Shown here piece after piece: positions 1 through 13,564 of a DNA stretch of 64,000 nucleotides (positions are counted from its first letter, which is position 1; the number at the start of each line of letters is the position of its first letter). The stretch lies in contig NC_091972.1 in assembly GCF_036711975.1 (NCBI RefSeq), positions 12,777,001 to 12,841,000 on the forward strand, read 5' to 3'. Source of the stretch: Onthophagus taurus (lineage: Eukaryota; Arthropoda; Insecta; Coleoptera; Scarabaeidae). Position numbers and translations under genes: made by a program. Under the pieces are notes generated by a model. The model had not been told where the DNA came from. It ran no database searches and worked only from the letters and a program-made list of their open reading frames with translations.

Positions 1-1540
1 GATTTCAATAATAGCACTAAAAAAAGAAATCTAAGCTTTTCAACATTTCCTTTAGTATTTTTTATTACTTGTCTTGTTATTTTATGTACTGTTTTTATTA
101 TTCCTGTTAGTGTTGTGGGTTTTTTGTTTATTTTTTGTTGATTTTTAATTTATTGCTTTTGGATTCTTTTATTAAACCAACTAAAACAAATTAAAAATGT
201 GGTTTAGCTAAATCTACACTTGGATATGTTAAATACATAATTGTAATGACAGCTCAGTTCGATTTTCACTTGTCATTGCCAATTCAGATAATTTATTTAT
301 TTTTTTTTTTAGTGTTGTTGAATTCGGAGCCTAACATTTTTACATTTAATACGAAAACGGTGGATTTTATCAATATTCTCTAAGAGTGATAAAAGTTTCT
401 AAACTAAATTTACTATTAGAAACTGCAAAAATAAATGTAGGGTTATGATAGAATAAAAAAGTTCTGAGCATACAAACTTTAGGAACAGTCTGTATAGCAT
501 TGTTCCCGCGTACCGATCCAACTCAAAAATTGCCTAATGATTTTACGTGATATTAGTTTAGATTGTACCAAATTTCAACGCTTTACCATAAATAGTGTTT
601 AAGATATTTAGAAAAATGTGTTAAAATTTCCTAACTTTGATGGCCTTTATCTTTGCAATTTGAGGACTTTTACTAATTTTTTTTACATAAATTGTCATCA
701 TTTTCACTCTAGTACATGTGGGTACATTTGTTCCCAGAGTCACCGAAACACCCTGTATATTGGCATCTTCTTAATCTTGGTGGGTTGGATCCCATTGTTA
801 TTTTGTATAAAATAAGATTATGATCAATTCCTAAATTAGCTGATGTCTACTATATCTGTGCCCTTTCGTCTGCTAGTCGTGAGGGAAGAATTCCTTTACT
901 TGTTATTATAAAATCGATCATGGAGCGTGTTCCTCATGTAGGAAAAGGGTGTTATTTATTCTCATCTCGTATATGTGCTAATTAGATATGTGTATTGTAC
1001 TTTAATCAATTGTTGTGGACACCATAGGCTATCTTTCTTTATAGCGTTTTTAATCTATCCATTTTCCGACTTCCCTCACCTGAAAATCCTCCTCCTTTAT
1101 TCGGCTTAAGACCAGGTTTTGTTCCAGGCGGATTTTTATTCGTACATAGGATGAGATTCTATGCTTGGGTAATGTTAACGTTGAGGACCTGATCTTGTGG
1201 AATTTGTTGATAAGTCTACATATGTTACACAATTGACCTCTATAACTATAATGCTTTATTTCTTATAGTTTTTAGAGTAGGTATATGATCCAACTACCCA
1301 CAAATTTTCTATAGCTTTATTAAATTGCGGTCACTAGAGATCTTTTTGTTCTATAAAATAATAAAATGTGTACAATTTTCTGTTACTCTTTTAACTAGAA
1401 TATTTTTATTGATTTACCTATTATTAAGAAAAAAATAAAATTATTAAAATTAAGTCATTCTCTTTATTTAATTCCCCTTATTTTAATGTGATTACCTTAA
1501 ATGTGATTAAATAAGCCTAAAACTTAGAATATTACAATTT
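1..1540. other. AT-rich intergenic sequence, nothing recognised
   Basis: Only short, compositionally random ORFs occur here. I see no splice-bordered exon, no repeat family shared with the rest of the window and no RNA gene. Confidence 0.5.
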
Positions 1541-2950
1541 TAGAGTTGGTTGCAGTTAGCGGGTGGTTGCACCGCGTGTACGAGCCACACTAATAACGGG
1601 AATTACGTTTACGTGAAGTCGCTTTGAATTATAGGCATTTAGCAAAAGCAATAATAGTGCGGTTGGCGAATGCGACTGGATATTTTAACTCGCCATTAAA
1701 CGGAATAAAGGGGATGATTACGGTGGCGCAATTGGCATTAAATAATCGTCTGTCGTCAAAGGAATACTACATTTAACCAAGCAATTTTATAAGGTTCGCT
1801 AAACAATTCACTTTGAAAAACGTTTTCTTATCCCATACGAATGATTAATATTAGTATAATAAAATTGAGAGTTATTTAATTTTTGTTTGATCCGGCCACG
1901 AAGTGGTGGTTTAATCTTATTTTATAAGGAGATGGGTATCTCTTTCGAAACCGCTTTTAGCGGGAAATTCACCCGTTCTGACACTGAAAGTGGTTTTGAA
2001 TACGAGCTAATGGCTTCGGCTAATGCGGACATTGTGTGAAGAGCGAGCACAAAGTCGTGCACGCAAATGGAAGATGTTGTTACACGCACCTTTTGGCCCC
2101 CATTGTATGAAAATGGGGTTCACAAATCCTACAAGAAGGGAGAATAGAGAAGTACACAGAAGGTCGAATCATTTAAATTCCTTTAACTGAAATGTAATAT
2201 TGCATAAATACATAAAAAAATAATTTGATGCGATTTAAATAAAATAAAAAGTTTTGAACACCTCCCTACTAAATGATAAGTATTCCAGTATCAGTATGAA
2301 ATATGAAAATGATTTTCGACGTAACCTTATCGTATAATTATTAAGTCCTTTGGTTGGTTGGTGCTGGGTGTTGTTATCAGGTGGTGCACGATCGTGACTA
2401 ATAACCAAACGCGGCATACGTAACGTGACCGGTGCTAATTTCAAAAATGGTGAACCACAGCAGACTTTCTGGCTGAAAATTAATAGCTCCGTGGCCACCA
2501 GCGACTTGAGGTTTCGTGTCGGCCTCGAAGGTCCGAGTCTTTCTTTAATGGCGGTCGATGGTATGGCCGCGTCGGACAGACGAACGTAGGAACGAACTGT
2601 TTAGACGAAGGCCAAAAGAAACCGCAACACGGAGAAGACAGAAAACGTCCCCACGTGTATATACGTAGTACAGATTGTGTATACAGACGGGTCCCATTGT
2701 TCGCTGGATAACGTATGGATGGTGGTTGAGAGTGGCGCGAGCGGATTCGCGATTATGCATTCCCAGCGAATACGTTAGAATCGCGACAATGGGACGGTTT
2801 TTGCCACACTACGGTGGTAATGCGGCGGTCGCATGACCGTCGGCAATCATTTAATTCTCGCTTAGAACTTCGGATGGTACTTCAGATTATCTCAACAGAC
2901 GAGATTCCTTTCCTGTACTTGTTATTGTTTCGTATTCGGTAACTTCCAAC
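1541..2950. promoter_or_regulatory. GC-elevated non-coding blocks, possible regulatory elements
   Basis: Two stretches (about 1550-2150 and 2340-2900) are clearly richer in G+C and CpG than the flanking AT-rich DNA, yet all six frames are broken by stops and no repeat is visible. In insect genomes such islands within long AT-rich intergenic or intronic DNA are often conserved regulatory elements or 5' exons. That reading is inference from composition only. Confidence 0.25.
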
Positions 2951-4980
2951 TCCAACCTACGAGCTTGTTTTACTTTTACACCGATCAATATTACATTTTA
3001 ATAGCTAATCGATTTTCTGTTATTAAACACAACTTATTGTTTCAATCTTTATAAATTAATTAAAACAATTATGTCACCATAAAAGAGTGATCAAAATAAC
3101 ATTCCTAAAAGAGTCCTTTTCGTAGAGCTCGTATTTTGACACGATGTTGGAGCTAAATATCGTATGTTCGAAATGGTCACGAAAACAACAGCACAGTTGT
3201 TTTAGACAACGCCAACACTCATACATTGAAGCTATAAACCAGGAAGAAAAATTCTGGAAAAAATGAGTCCTTGTATTAAATCCAATAGAACATATTTGGA
3301 GTAAAAGTCGTACTGCATGAAATATATAACAACAGAATCCAAAAGACATCATAAAAATTACTATGCAAATACTTCGATGAAAATTCATCCTTGATGGTTT
3401 TGCTAAGTAACTCCCAGAACTTGCAATTTACACTTTGACATCGACTTATTTTTGCTGGAAGATCACCGGTCGTTGCTAACTCCTACAAGGACATGATCGA
3501 AGAGCTAGATGACATTTTTGCTATCTGGAGATACATGTACAAAATTATGACTTCACAAATTCTTACACCATTTAAACTGTCAACATGCAATGATAAAATT
3601 CGCCATGGATAGAAAAACTACCAACTACAATTTTTCGATATATGAGTAACTAAGAACAGGAATGAAAAAGACAAACACGGAGTGCACCAGGAAGAAATAG
3701 CAAAATAGAAATCAACAGAAGATAGCCGAATTACACTCTTGTAGATTTAATTAATAATGCAGCTTCACTTTCTACAGCTGTTTTTGCTCCTTAGTCTTAA
3801 TCTAAAGCTAACATCTTTCGCATTTAAGCTATTGATATTAAAATTCCGACAATTAGTTGTAGACTTACAAAAGAAGAGAGATAGTTGATCTTTTGACACT
3901 GTCATAATCGGTTAGAAATAAACCATCATATCTCTTTTACTATCTCCCTTACTTATATCATTATATTTTTGATTGCTAACATATTTTTTTTAATGCTGTA
4001 TTTAGTCTTTGCCTGCTGGAGTACTTATGCTTTGCGTTAATTTCTTGTTAGTATCAAATTATAAACTTCCTATGCCTTTGAAGATCGTCTTGATCCCAGT
4101 TTGCAACAAAAGTTTGCTGCTTTAATCATAAAATTACTTATTATTACTCAGACAACAATTAGCTCTACACGGCGAACAAACTTTTCTGCCTGGAACCAAA
4201 GATACCTAAATCTCTTACTTTCTTTTTGCTCTTCAGTATTTTCTTCGGTATGTCTAAACTATGTCAATGAGCATTAAGGCTGCACTTATCAAAATTAGGA
4301 GTTTGTGGGAAGAATTACTGAAAGTCTCGATTGCAGCAATATATCTGACAAAGAAGAAGAAATTAATCAGATGAAGAAAACGATGATCACTCGAACAAAA
4401 CCAAAAAGAAAACGGAAGAAGCACTGAAATAGTGATAACTTTTTCTTTTCAAGAAGAAGGGCAAAGCAGAAAATGATGAAAAAGGTCTTGTAGTGGTTTC
4501 GTATCGATGAATAAATCTGAGATAAAGCAATATGTTGACTAAACGTTGAAATAGTGTAAAACTCATAATTATTGTCCCAAATATGTACATCAATTCTAAA
4601 CTGGAAGTTCGTCATATACAATGGAACGAAACTAAAGTAAAATACAAAAGTTTACGAAATACTAGCTTTATTTGGAACTCTCTTGTGATCACTAAAGGAA
4701 AGGAATTTACATAGACATAATGGATCTATCGAACAATAATAAATCAATAAGGAATGGGGGAAAAACATATATTATTCTGTTCAAACCAGATTAATATTCC
4801 ATTTATTTCATAACAATTGCAAAAACATCTAGATTGTCGGTGAATAATCACATATATTTAGAGGTTGATGTTGTTTTGTCCAATGTACACCAAGTAAATT
4901 TGCTGAATATGGACTAAAATTTTGCCTTGTCTCATGTTAAATTTTTCTATACCAGCAGAACAACAAAATATCTTTGTTTA
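2951..4980. other. AT-rich sequence, nothing recognised
   Basis: About 2 kb with only short chance ORFs. No transposase or RT motifs and no strong donor/acceptor pairs bordering an open frame were seen. Confidence 0.4.
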
Positions 4981-6400
4981 TATTAGTGATGGAACGGATA
5001 TCCAGCAATTATCCGGTATCCGGCCTATCCGGCCATTTTTTAATATCCGGCAAATAGATTATTAACTTTTGAAAGATTTTGCCTATTACTTAGTACTCCA
5101 CCATTCACAGGAATTAGTATTTCTTTTAGGTGTTGGACAGTGTAGATAATAATCAAGTTCAACCCTAATAGGTCTTTTTTAAGTGATTACAACTTTATTT
5201 ATATCAAATTTGTCATTAGCAACCTCATTGTAAAAATCCCAATACGATATATAAAATAGTATTCTTCTCTTCTTTTATTCATCACCACATTCATTACTAA
5301 CATAACTGTCGCTGTTATCACTTTCTATTATTAATTAAAGTATCCTCTTTTTAATGCAAAAAGCCGTTTTGAAAAATCGCTTTTAGTTTTTGAGAAATAA
5401 ATTTTTGAAATAATCTACAATTTTTCCGCATTTTACAATTTTCGCCGATTAAATTTTAAAAATTCGTATAAAATCCATTTCTTGGAATATGAGTATGAAA
5501 ATTTCCCAAAGTGTTAATAAAAGTGTCCTCTTTCCAATGAACCAACTCGTTTTGAAAAATAACTCTTAGTTTTTGAGAAAACAATATTTGAAGTTTTGAT
5601 AAAATTTTCGATGATGCAATTTTCATCGATAACTTTCAAAATTCGCTATAAAATTAAATTCTTGAAAGATCCTTGTGGAAATATCACCAATTATTAATTA
5701 TAGTATGCTCTTTTTAATGCAAGAAGCCGTTTTCAAAAATCACTTTTAGTTTTTGAGAAATAAATTTTTGAAATAATCTACAATTTTTCAATTTTCGCCG
5801 ATTAAGTTTTAAAAATTTTTATAAAATCCATTTCTTGGAATATGAGTATGAAAATTTCCCAAAGTGTTAATAAAAGTGTATTCTTTCCAATGAACCAACC
5901 CGTTTTGAAAAATAACTCTTAGTTTTTGAGAAAACAATATTTCAAGTTTTGATAAAATTTTCGATGTTGCAATTTTCATCGATAACGTTCAAAATTCGCT
6001 ATAAAATTAAATTCTTGAAGGATCCTTGTGGAAATATCACCAATTATTAATTATAGTATGCTCTTTTTAATGCTAAAAGCCGTTTTGAAAAATCACTTTC
6101 AGTTCTTGAGAAATACATTTTTGAAATAATCTACAATTTTTCAATTTTCGCCTATTAAGTTTTAAAAATTTGTATAAAATCTATTTCTTGGAATATGAGT
6201 ATGAAAATTTCCCAAAGTGTTAATAAAAGTGTCCTCTTTCTAATGAACCAACCCATTTTGAAAAATAACTTTTAGTTTTTGAGAAAACAATATTTGAAGT
6301 TTTGATGAAATTTTCGATGTTGCAATTTTTATCGATAACGTTCAAAATTCGCTATAGAATTAATTTCTTGAAGGATCCTTGTGGAAATATCACCAATTAT
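4981..6400 (+). repeat. ~353-bp satellite, plus orientation
   Basis: From about 5320 a unit recurs roughly three times. The marker CCTTGTGG falls at 5671, 6024 and 6377, a period of 353 bp. Each unit is itself a dimer of about 180-bp halves: both halves contain a GTTTTGAAAAAT-like block followed by TTAGTTTTTGAGAAA, and both have a CAATTTTC-like block. The 5' edge (4986-5060) starts with TAGTGATGGAACGGATATCC and a TATCCGG-rich stretch. A similar TAGTGATGGAA precedes another fragment at 30628, and its reverse complement (CCACCACTA) lies beside the fragment ending near 17610, so this may be an element end. Confidence 0.85.
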
Positions 6401-7290
6401 GCTATACAAACTGGCTCATTTACTTTGTCCATCGAGCCTCGTTTCAAATACTTTCCATTTAAGTTACTTTCTGATTATATCCCTTCTGGTCCTGTCTACC
6501 ACTATCCATATACACTTCATTTCGGATATGGCTATTTTTGATCAAACTTTATAAATCTTTGTCCATAATTCTAACCGGTACAGCAGTTTAGAATTCACTT
6601 CGTTGTTAAAGATGCATTTGCTTTAAATACTGAATAATTTGTTGCTTACAATATAATAATTACCTGAACAACGAACAATATCAACGATACTACCTACTAA
6701 AATTACTAAGAAAATCAAAACTTTTCTGATTTTCCAATGAACCTTAACATTCCTCCCACTACCTTATTGTTGCTGCTCTAATTAACAGATTAAGAGATTT
6801 ATTAAGAGATCAGTATTCTTATGGTACTTTGTCAAATACAGCCTTACCATTTAGGAAAGCATAGAACATTTCCTCGTTTTTGTAATTTTTCAATTTTGTT
6901 AGGTTAGAGGTGGCAAAATTGTGCTAATTATTTTCTGGCTTTTTATGATCGTGACGAATCTAATGGCGCGGAAAGGATGTGAATTCTGTATTCAAAAAAA
7001 CAAAATCTACCATAACGTAAACATCAAGTAAGTAGGTAACAGAATTACAAACCAGTTTGTATAGCAGCCTATGAGCATAAAAAGAAAATGATCTAGGTAA
7101 GAGAAAAAAAACCAATTGATTTACATTAAAAAGTTACATCGAAAAAATGTTGTTGCAATTAGAATGATAATCCAGTAAGAAGAGAGAAAATCACTCAAAC
7201 TCATTAAATACTACTAAAACTTGAAAGTTTATTTATTTAAATGTTTTTGATTCTAAAGAATATATACGTAAATTCATAGAAGTAATTAAA
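6401..7290. other. AT-rich sequence, nothing recognised
   Basis: No repeat, exon or RNA gene was recognised. The 79-codon ORF that starts inside the satellite and runs to about 6541 has no recognisable features. Confidence 0.4.
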
Positions 7291-7935
7291 TTTATCCCTG
7301 AGGTAACGTCAAAGAACTCGCCCACTTCGTTAATTTAATTGGTGCGGCTTGAAAAATCGGTCAATTAGCGTTCCGCCGGGCGTGTTTTAATTGAGAGCAG
7401 AGCCGGGTAATTTTAAAGTGTTGATGATGATGAGAGCTCCGATGGCCGGAATAACGATGATGATAATACAGCCTGAAATTGCGCCACAACTTCGAGACTC
7501 CATCTCAAGTAACACCGTAATTTAAATTTAATTAGCACGATGCCGCTTCCTATAAGTACTTACGGTCAAGTCGTATTACTTTTTTCGAGGAAACGAACGT
7601 CTCGAAAATTCGAAAAGCGGGGGTTCCTTTCCAGAATTCCTACACAATCTCCGGGAACCGTACTTAACAATAAGGCGCGGCACCTCAAAGGTTTTAAATC
7701 GGCTTGTTTTGACTCGGTATCTCACCTGTGCGTGTCTTTTTAATGGTTACGTTTGACGTAAAGGTCGGTGGACCAGGTTATTCCTGGGCGTTCCTTAAGG
7801 ATCGTCCGATCCAACCAATGGGGCTCCCGCTGATTCAAGCTGTGTGGTATTTCGTATCTCCTTTCGAAATCACCACTGTCAGCACTGAAATAAATGTCCG
7901 ACCTGTATATATACATTGCATCGGTTAACCTTGTG
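7291..7935. promoter_or_regulatory. GC-elevated block with homeodomain-like AT cores, possible regulatory element
   Basis: This stretch is GC- and CpG-elevated and carries several TAATT/AATTA cores (for example near 7335, 7365, 7520 and 7530) within otherwise non-repetitive DNA. No frame shows a protein-like ORF with splice borders. An enhancer-like conserved block is possible; this rests on composition and motif clustering only. Confidence 0.2.
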
Positions 7936-8647
7936 TTGGCGGCATTTTAAAATGTGATCAAAAAAGAACCTATTCATTTTGAATTATTTATTATCAATCC
8001 TTTTTGAATGTAAAGCTCAATTTCAAATGCATCCCATGAACGTGTTAAACGTTAAGCAAATCAAAAAAAATTAATACCGGATGCAAACTCCCGTACAACG
8101 TAATCCTGTTTCTGAGTTGATCCCAAGAAAGGACATGATGTGCGTACACGGTGCATGGCAAACGACGTGACTCGCAGATGTTCCAAGTGACGTATTCCGA
8201 TTGGTGAGACAACCATTTGTTCCACTGTCAGCGATGTAGATGCGAGAACTAAGACGAACCGACGTCTGTCCGAACGATATCCGGCTGATATTTCAATGGA
8301 CAGGTCTCCGGTATTCAAACGGATAATAACGCATTATGATGGATGACAATTTCAAGTGGAAGAACGCCGGATTAAACTAGTAGAGTCGTTAAAGAACACA
8401 AAGTGGACAAAAAGATCGTGGCGACAACCGCGTCGACGCTAAAAAAAAGCTCGTAACGTTCTGTATATTTACTGCTGACACAAATGAAATTGTTTACTGG
8501 ATCGTTAAAGCCGAAACGAGCAAATAAACAACTGGGCAGTTGAGGAGAACATAAACGAAACACGAATACTAGAAGTCTTAACGACACCTTTATCCTCAAA
8601 CATGCTAAAATCCTAATGAAAAGAAAAATTCAAATTAAAATTTTTTA
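7936..8647. other. Unannotated sequence with a GC-elevated core at about 8060-8340
   Basis: The core has an 85-codon minus-strand ORF, but it has no recognisable domain and no clear acceptor or poly(A) signal. I do not call it a gene. Confidence 0.3.
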
Positions 8648-8935
8648 TTATATTCGTTTAGTTCTTCTTCTTAACGAAAACCGATCCTTGGCGTGCCGCC
8701 ATTCCTGAAAGTGTAGGTATTTGTGATGATTGCTTCTCCAGCTGTTGGAGTTAATATACTCGTTAAACCGGTTCGCCCGTAGCTCTCTCTGTACCAAGTC
8801 TCGGGCTAGGATGATATTCTTTAATTTTGCCGCCAGCATCTCCTCATAATTAACTCTATGCGATAGGAGGCTGGTAGCCAAAGGACCAAGGATAACCAAT
8901 CTGTCGTTAGGAACACCACCTACGGCTTCGTTCAT
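8648..8935 (-). CDS. Hypothetical protein, possible 3' terminal exon
   Basis: This 95-codon minus-strand ORF is markedly more GC-rich than its surroundings and reads as a plausible helical protein: a hydrophobic start (RLVILGPLATSLL), then an amphipathic Lys/Arg/Leu-rich stretch (EMLAAKLKNIILARDLVQRE), then a basic His/Trp/Arg-rich tail ending RRRTKRI. An AATAAA overlaps the stop codon, as expected of a terminal exon. An AG near residue 5 could be an acceptor, so the start shown may not be real. It lies downstream, on the same strand, of the possible first exon at 13565-13742, and the two could be ends of one gene; no middle exon was identified. I do not recognise the family. Confidence 0.35.
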   Translation of the reverse strand: MNEAVGGVPNDRLVILGPLATSLLSHRVNYEEMLAAKLKNIILARDLVQRELRANRFNEYINSNSWRSNHHKYLHFQEWRHAKDRFSLRRRTKRI

Positions 8936-10005
8936 AAATAGATGATTGCACGGTCGTTAACTTAACAATGTATGCTCTATGTGAAATACTCGTACTCGCA
9001 TGTATTCGCATACCTTCGCAGTTTACAGAAGCAAACAAACTAAATAAGTGGTACTATACTAGAGACTAGTCAATAATGAAATCCATCTATGGATGGCTTA
9101 TTTTCGTACCTACTCGGAAATCTCATACATGTTACTACTTAGATATGTTAATTAAAAACGAATCAGATCCATATCTAGATATTATAATCAATATTAAAAC
9201 TTAATATTTAACAATTAAGATTTATTAATTAAAACATAACTTTTTTGAATCACTAATCAAGAAACGAAGACATGTAGAATTTGGTTTCATGTAAAACTCA
9301 AAATTTATGACAATATCTTGTCTCGTCAACCGGTGTTTTAATTTATGTTGATTCATCTCTGTCTTTTAATCAAGTATTTTAGTGATCTTTGGATAGGTTG
9401 ACACCTACGGTTTCTCAATTCATTTATAGTCTGTTTAGGTTATATTAGATGCTAGGATCAGACACCAATACTTAGAAGAATTCCAATAGCAATTTTGTAC
9501 ATGTCTATATGGATAAACATGGGCAGAAAAAAAACGATCAACAATACAAGAGCAACCTAAGTTTCCGAAACTTTAGCACCATATTCATGTTTTATCTGTG
9601 TATTAGCTAAACACCTGAAAAGAAATTGCTACAGAAAAAGTTTTAAGAGAATTTGGTGATGTTGCAAACCTGCAGTTAATGGATATTGAATTAGCAACAT
9701 TTCTGACATATTGGAAATAATAACAAATTGTAGACGCTGTAAAACTTGATAGTTATGCTAATAATTTACACAAATGATTATAAAAAGATAGGGAATATTG
9801 AATTGTGACACAATAAATAATAAGAAATTATACCTTTCTTATAGGATCGCTAAGGAAGAAATCTAGGTATAAATAGATGAATAAGAACAGCCTTGAAAGT
9901 CTGCATTCCATAAAGTGTAGCAAGATACTTACAAAGACTTTCCATATTTTTTATTTTCTTAATTATTATTCGGTACATAAACGAGAAAAATTCCAGCTGT
10001 GTATG
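8936..10005. other. AT-rich sequence, nothing recognised
   Basis: No coding, repeat or RNA signature was found. Only short chance ORFs are present. Confidence 0.4.
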
Positions 10006-10009
10006 TACC

Positions 10010-10835
10010 AAATAAATTTCAGCTTTCCCGAACGCGAACCCACACCCAACTGAACCCTCTACACGAAACCGAACCAAAACCACAGAATAACATTGCCAGT
10101 ATTCCGCCAAATTTGACGCCATATTATAGCAAGTTGCTAAGGTATGCTGCTATTGATGGAAAAGATTTGGCGGAATACCGCCAATGTGTTCTGTGCCTTT
10201 TGATAACTCGCGATAAGATGGGGAATTTTAAATTGAGGTCACAAAACGAGGTTTCGCCAACATCAAACGAATCGACGTCAGTGTCATTTCTGTTTATTCT
10301 GTGCCAGAACACCAATCTCAAAGCCCAAACCCAAATCCAAGTCTCCATCCACGAAACCCAACATCGAACACTAAACTCCGAACCACGAACCCCAAATCCC
10401 GAACACGATATCTAAACCTGAACCCCGAATATGAACCCGTACATTGAACACAAATCCAAATCTAACACACGAACTTGATTACAAAACACAAATTCCGAAT
10501 CCCGATCCGTAGACCCCTAAACAGCAACCGCAGTCGATCCCTGACCCAAATCCTAATAATGAACACCAAACGACGAAGCCTAACCACAAATCCGAAACCG
10601 GAACCAGAACTCGAGTCAGAAACCAATCCTGCACTTGAATCCTGAACCTGGAACTCAAACCCCAACAAGTAATTATGAATCCAGAATCCTGAAATTGATC
10701 TCAAACACTAAGGCCGAATCCCTAAACCGCAGCCGAACCCAAACAACGACCGAAATCCGAATTCTGAACATCAAACCCCAACCCGAATCACGAACCTGAA
10801 CCTGAACCCCGATCATGAAACCACGAACCCCAGCA
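10010..10835 (+). repeat. Degenerate GAACCC/CCGAAC simple-sequence array
   Basis: The plus strand is strongly A/C-biased and built from drifting 6-7-base units such as CCGAAC, GAACCC and CCAAAC, interrupted at about 10110-10310. It produces open frames on both strands (up to 138 codons) only because G and T are rare on one strand. It does not match the usual insect telomere repeat (TTAGG). An old, diverged hexanucleotide expansion is the simplest reading. Confidence 0.75.
10091..10186. repeat. Imperfect 22-bp inverted repeat inside the simple-sequence array
   Basis: CATTGCCAGTATTCCGCC... (10091-10112) is complementary to 10165-10186 at about 20 of 22 positions, with a 52-base loop. The arms are not built from the GAACCC unit, so this is a separate sequence embedded in the array, possibly a small MITE core. 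Confidence 0.65.
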
Positions 10836-12180
10836 AACTTTCTAAAGCTTACGTTTCCATGTGGACTAAAGGGTTATACGGATTAAGCTATCCCCATTTT
10901 ATGTCCTTAAATTGACACCTGCTGATTATCACTTAGAGAGTCGTAATTATAATATTGATATAGCTTTCAAACGCAGTCAGTTTAACTAGGGCGGTACATT
11001 TGTTATGAATGATTTAGGTATAGGTCAGCTCAGCATGAATAGAAACTTTGTGAGCAAAAGGACAAAATTTAGATTGATTCCAATATTCAGTAGTACACGT
11101 AGGCAACATAGTTTGCTAAAAATCCAGATAAATAATAAAAGCTAAACATTCGGTAGTTTTTGGGAAACATTGCTTCAATATGTTGATCAAATTGTAATTG
11201 CAATTCACAAACTCTGCACATTCTGCAACAGATCAATGCCTAATCTGTAAGGGTAAGGCTAGATTAGGATGCCACCGAAATCTAATAAGCTAATCTAATA
11301 ATATTCAATTTGAAAACGATATGTTAGATTGAACAAGGCGCCAAATGCATATATAACCTAATAGATCTTTCTACCAAAGATATCATTGCTTTATCAATCC
11401 TAAGTTCATATATACAAGAGGTATATAATGTTATTTCGTTTCAATTTAATATCAGAATCAAATATTTCCTTAGAAAACACTCCAACTGATTCTATAAATC
11501 ACATTTTACTACTTTTAGGTATACATATATTTGCTTGTGCAAGCAATTGGAATTGAATCATATTTAGTATTATTGCGAAAAACAGCACATTTCATACTAG
11601 ACTTGGAATTATCACTAAATAGGAGTAAACAGGATAACAAGATAATTTTCCTTAGAAGAAAGAAAGAAAACACAAATATGATCTAGGTTAGTATATTAGG
11701 CTAGCTAACCAGTAGTTGAAGTTTTTACAAGTATGTATTCCTAGATTGTCATTTGAGCAGAAAATTTAATTATTTGTGGTTAGATCAATATGCTAGCACA
11801 ATGGTCCAAGAATTACGTATTATTTTCTCCTTTAACTGGCTTTGTCAAAGTACCATTCAAAATTAGGGCTTTAACTAAACTTAAATACCGAAAAATCTAA
11901 TCATGGTTATTGCCTTGGTTTCATTTCAAGGAAGGATTAAGTTCATTTTCAGAAATCTTTGATGGACAGAAAAGGATTGACTTGGGTTGATCTTGAATTA
12001 AATACCTTGAATGAATAGCTAAATGAGTTATTATGAACCACATCAAATAAAATCCAACTAATTGTAAGTTGATTTGTCCAGCTTATTATATATTGCTGTA
12101 AGTTGATGTGATGACGAAGAAACATTTTTAATAGCATTCCCAGGCAAAATTCTTTTTTTTTTTTTAACAATTGCACTGAT
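10836..12180. other. AT-rich sequence, nothing recognised
   Basis: No exon, repeat family or RNA gene was recognised. A poly(T) run lies near 12155. Confidence 0.4.
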
Positions 12181-12925
12181 TTATGAGTCCATTGGCAAAA
12201 ATACATCCTATAATCGTTGAGAATCGGTGGTCTCTCACGCACGCGTTGTATCATCCCTGGGGATCCCCTCGATGTCCTCGCCGGGTGTCCTCATGTGAGA
12301 AGGGACACGTGTTCGAGACACCTTTTGTCGAGCTTACAATGTACGACATCCATTTGCCGTGTACCCGATGTCGACGCCCCCGGCGCGTCCATTGTGGTGG
12401 AGCCGTGCAATCCTCGTTCCCCCTAAACGTTAAACCAGGGACATCACCGAACGCCCCCATTTATACCAACTTATATTCGTATCATTATCAACGGCCGCGG
12501 GAGATTTTCAGATTTAGATCATGATCCATAAAAAAGAACAAATAATCAATTCACCCCTTGGGAATTACACCAAACCCAAACGAGTTAGATCTTTTTCAAC
12601 TTTAGTACATTTTATAATTACAAATTAGATCAATTGTTTAGATTTTGTAATTTGGAGATTTGCTTTATTTGGAAAACGACATTTGGTTCCCAGCGGGCGA
12701 TGGGATTGTGATGGGTTTCACCCTAAGAAAATTACGTTATCCTGGTTCCCCTTCGGGTACTCGGGTAGGCAGGTAAAACTGAATATCGGTGCCGCCTATG
12801 ATCCTCTTAATGGTCTCGATGTGCAGCTGTTTTGTGGACCAATCGAGCGGTCCGAACCGCATAGACCGCGGACGCCATACTGGAGCCGACGGGGATGATT
12901 TGTGGACCACAAATTCCACAAATTA
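12181..12925. promoter_or_regulatory. Two GC-rich blocks with open frames on both strands
   Basis: 12181-12525 and 12680-12920 are CpG-containing, GC-rich blocks in AT-rich DNA. Open frames of 60-113 codons occur on both strands at once, as expected from composition alone, and none has a recognisable domain or convincing splice borders. They may be regulatory or unrecognised exons of the minus-strand gene suspected at 8.6-14.6 kb. Confidence 0.25.
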
Positions 12926-13564
12926 AAAGGTGACTGTTGCAAAGCCTTCCTTCAGTTCCATCATTTGCGGTTCCAAATTAGCATGAACCTACTTGTTTTC
13001 TTTTTTATTTTTTGACATCCAAGAAACGTTTTAACTTTAAATGGATATAATTACAAAACTGTTTCTCTGAAATATAATTACAAGAACATTCCGTTATCTG
13101 AAACAAATATTTAATAAATTAAATTATAACGTTATACTTTTTTTAGTTATACTTTATTAGCAATAAGTTAATAACTCCTTATACATATTAATCATAATCA
13201 CAAAATTATTTATATTATAACTAATTTATTAACATCTATTTGAAATAATAAATAATACCTCTTTACACCTAATTGATTTATCGGATTCCCACCCTGTACA
13301 GCTCGATGGAATTGCAAGAAATATATCATACCGGGCGAGACCATAAATAAATACACATCGGCGCTCTCTAGCGTGTATAATATGAACCGAATCACGTTAC
13401 ATGAATCGCCACTATTACGTAATAAATTTCTTGTGTATGACAACGCGGTGCAATCGTTTCACGATACCACAACTTTTTGCGTTTATCTCACTCACCTGGA
13501 ACTCGAACGAGCTGTGAGATAATTCGCTCTCTCTTTAGGCGGCGTTAAAGAGACTCTTACTTAC
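12926..13564. other. AT-rich sequence, nothing recognised
   Basis: If 13565-13742 is a real first coding exon, this is the start of its downstream intron. Nothing else is visible. Confidence 0.35.

Noticed and set aside
9850..10704. Several 74-138-codon ORFs on both strands
   Set aside because: They result from the A/C-biased GAACCC-like repeat, which lacks stop codons by composition.
12183..12919. ORFs of 60-113 codons on both strands in GC-rich blocks
   Set aside because: Open in several frames at once, no domain and no splice borders; composition explains them.
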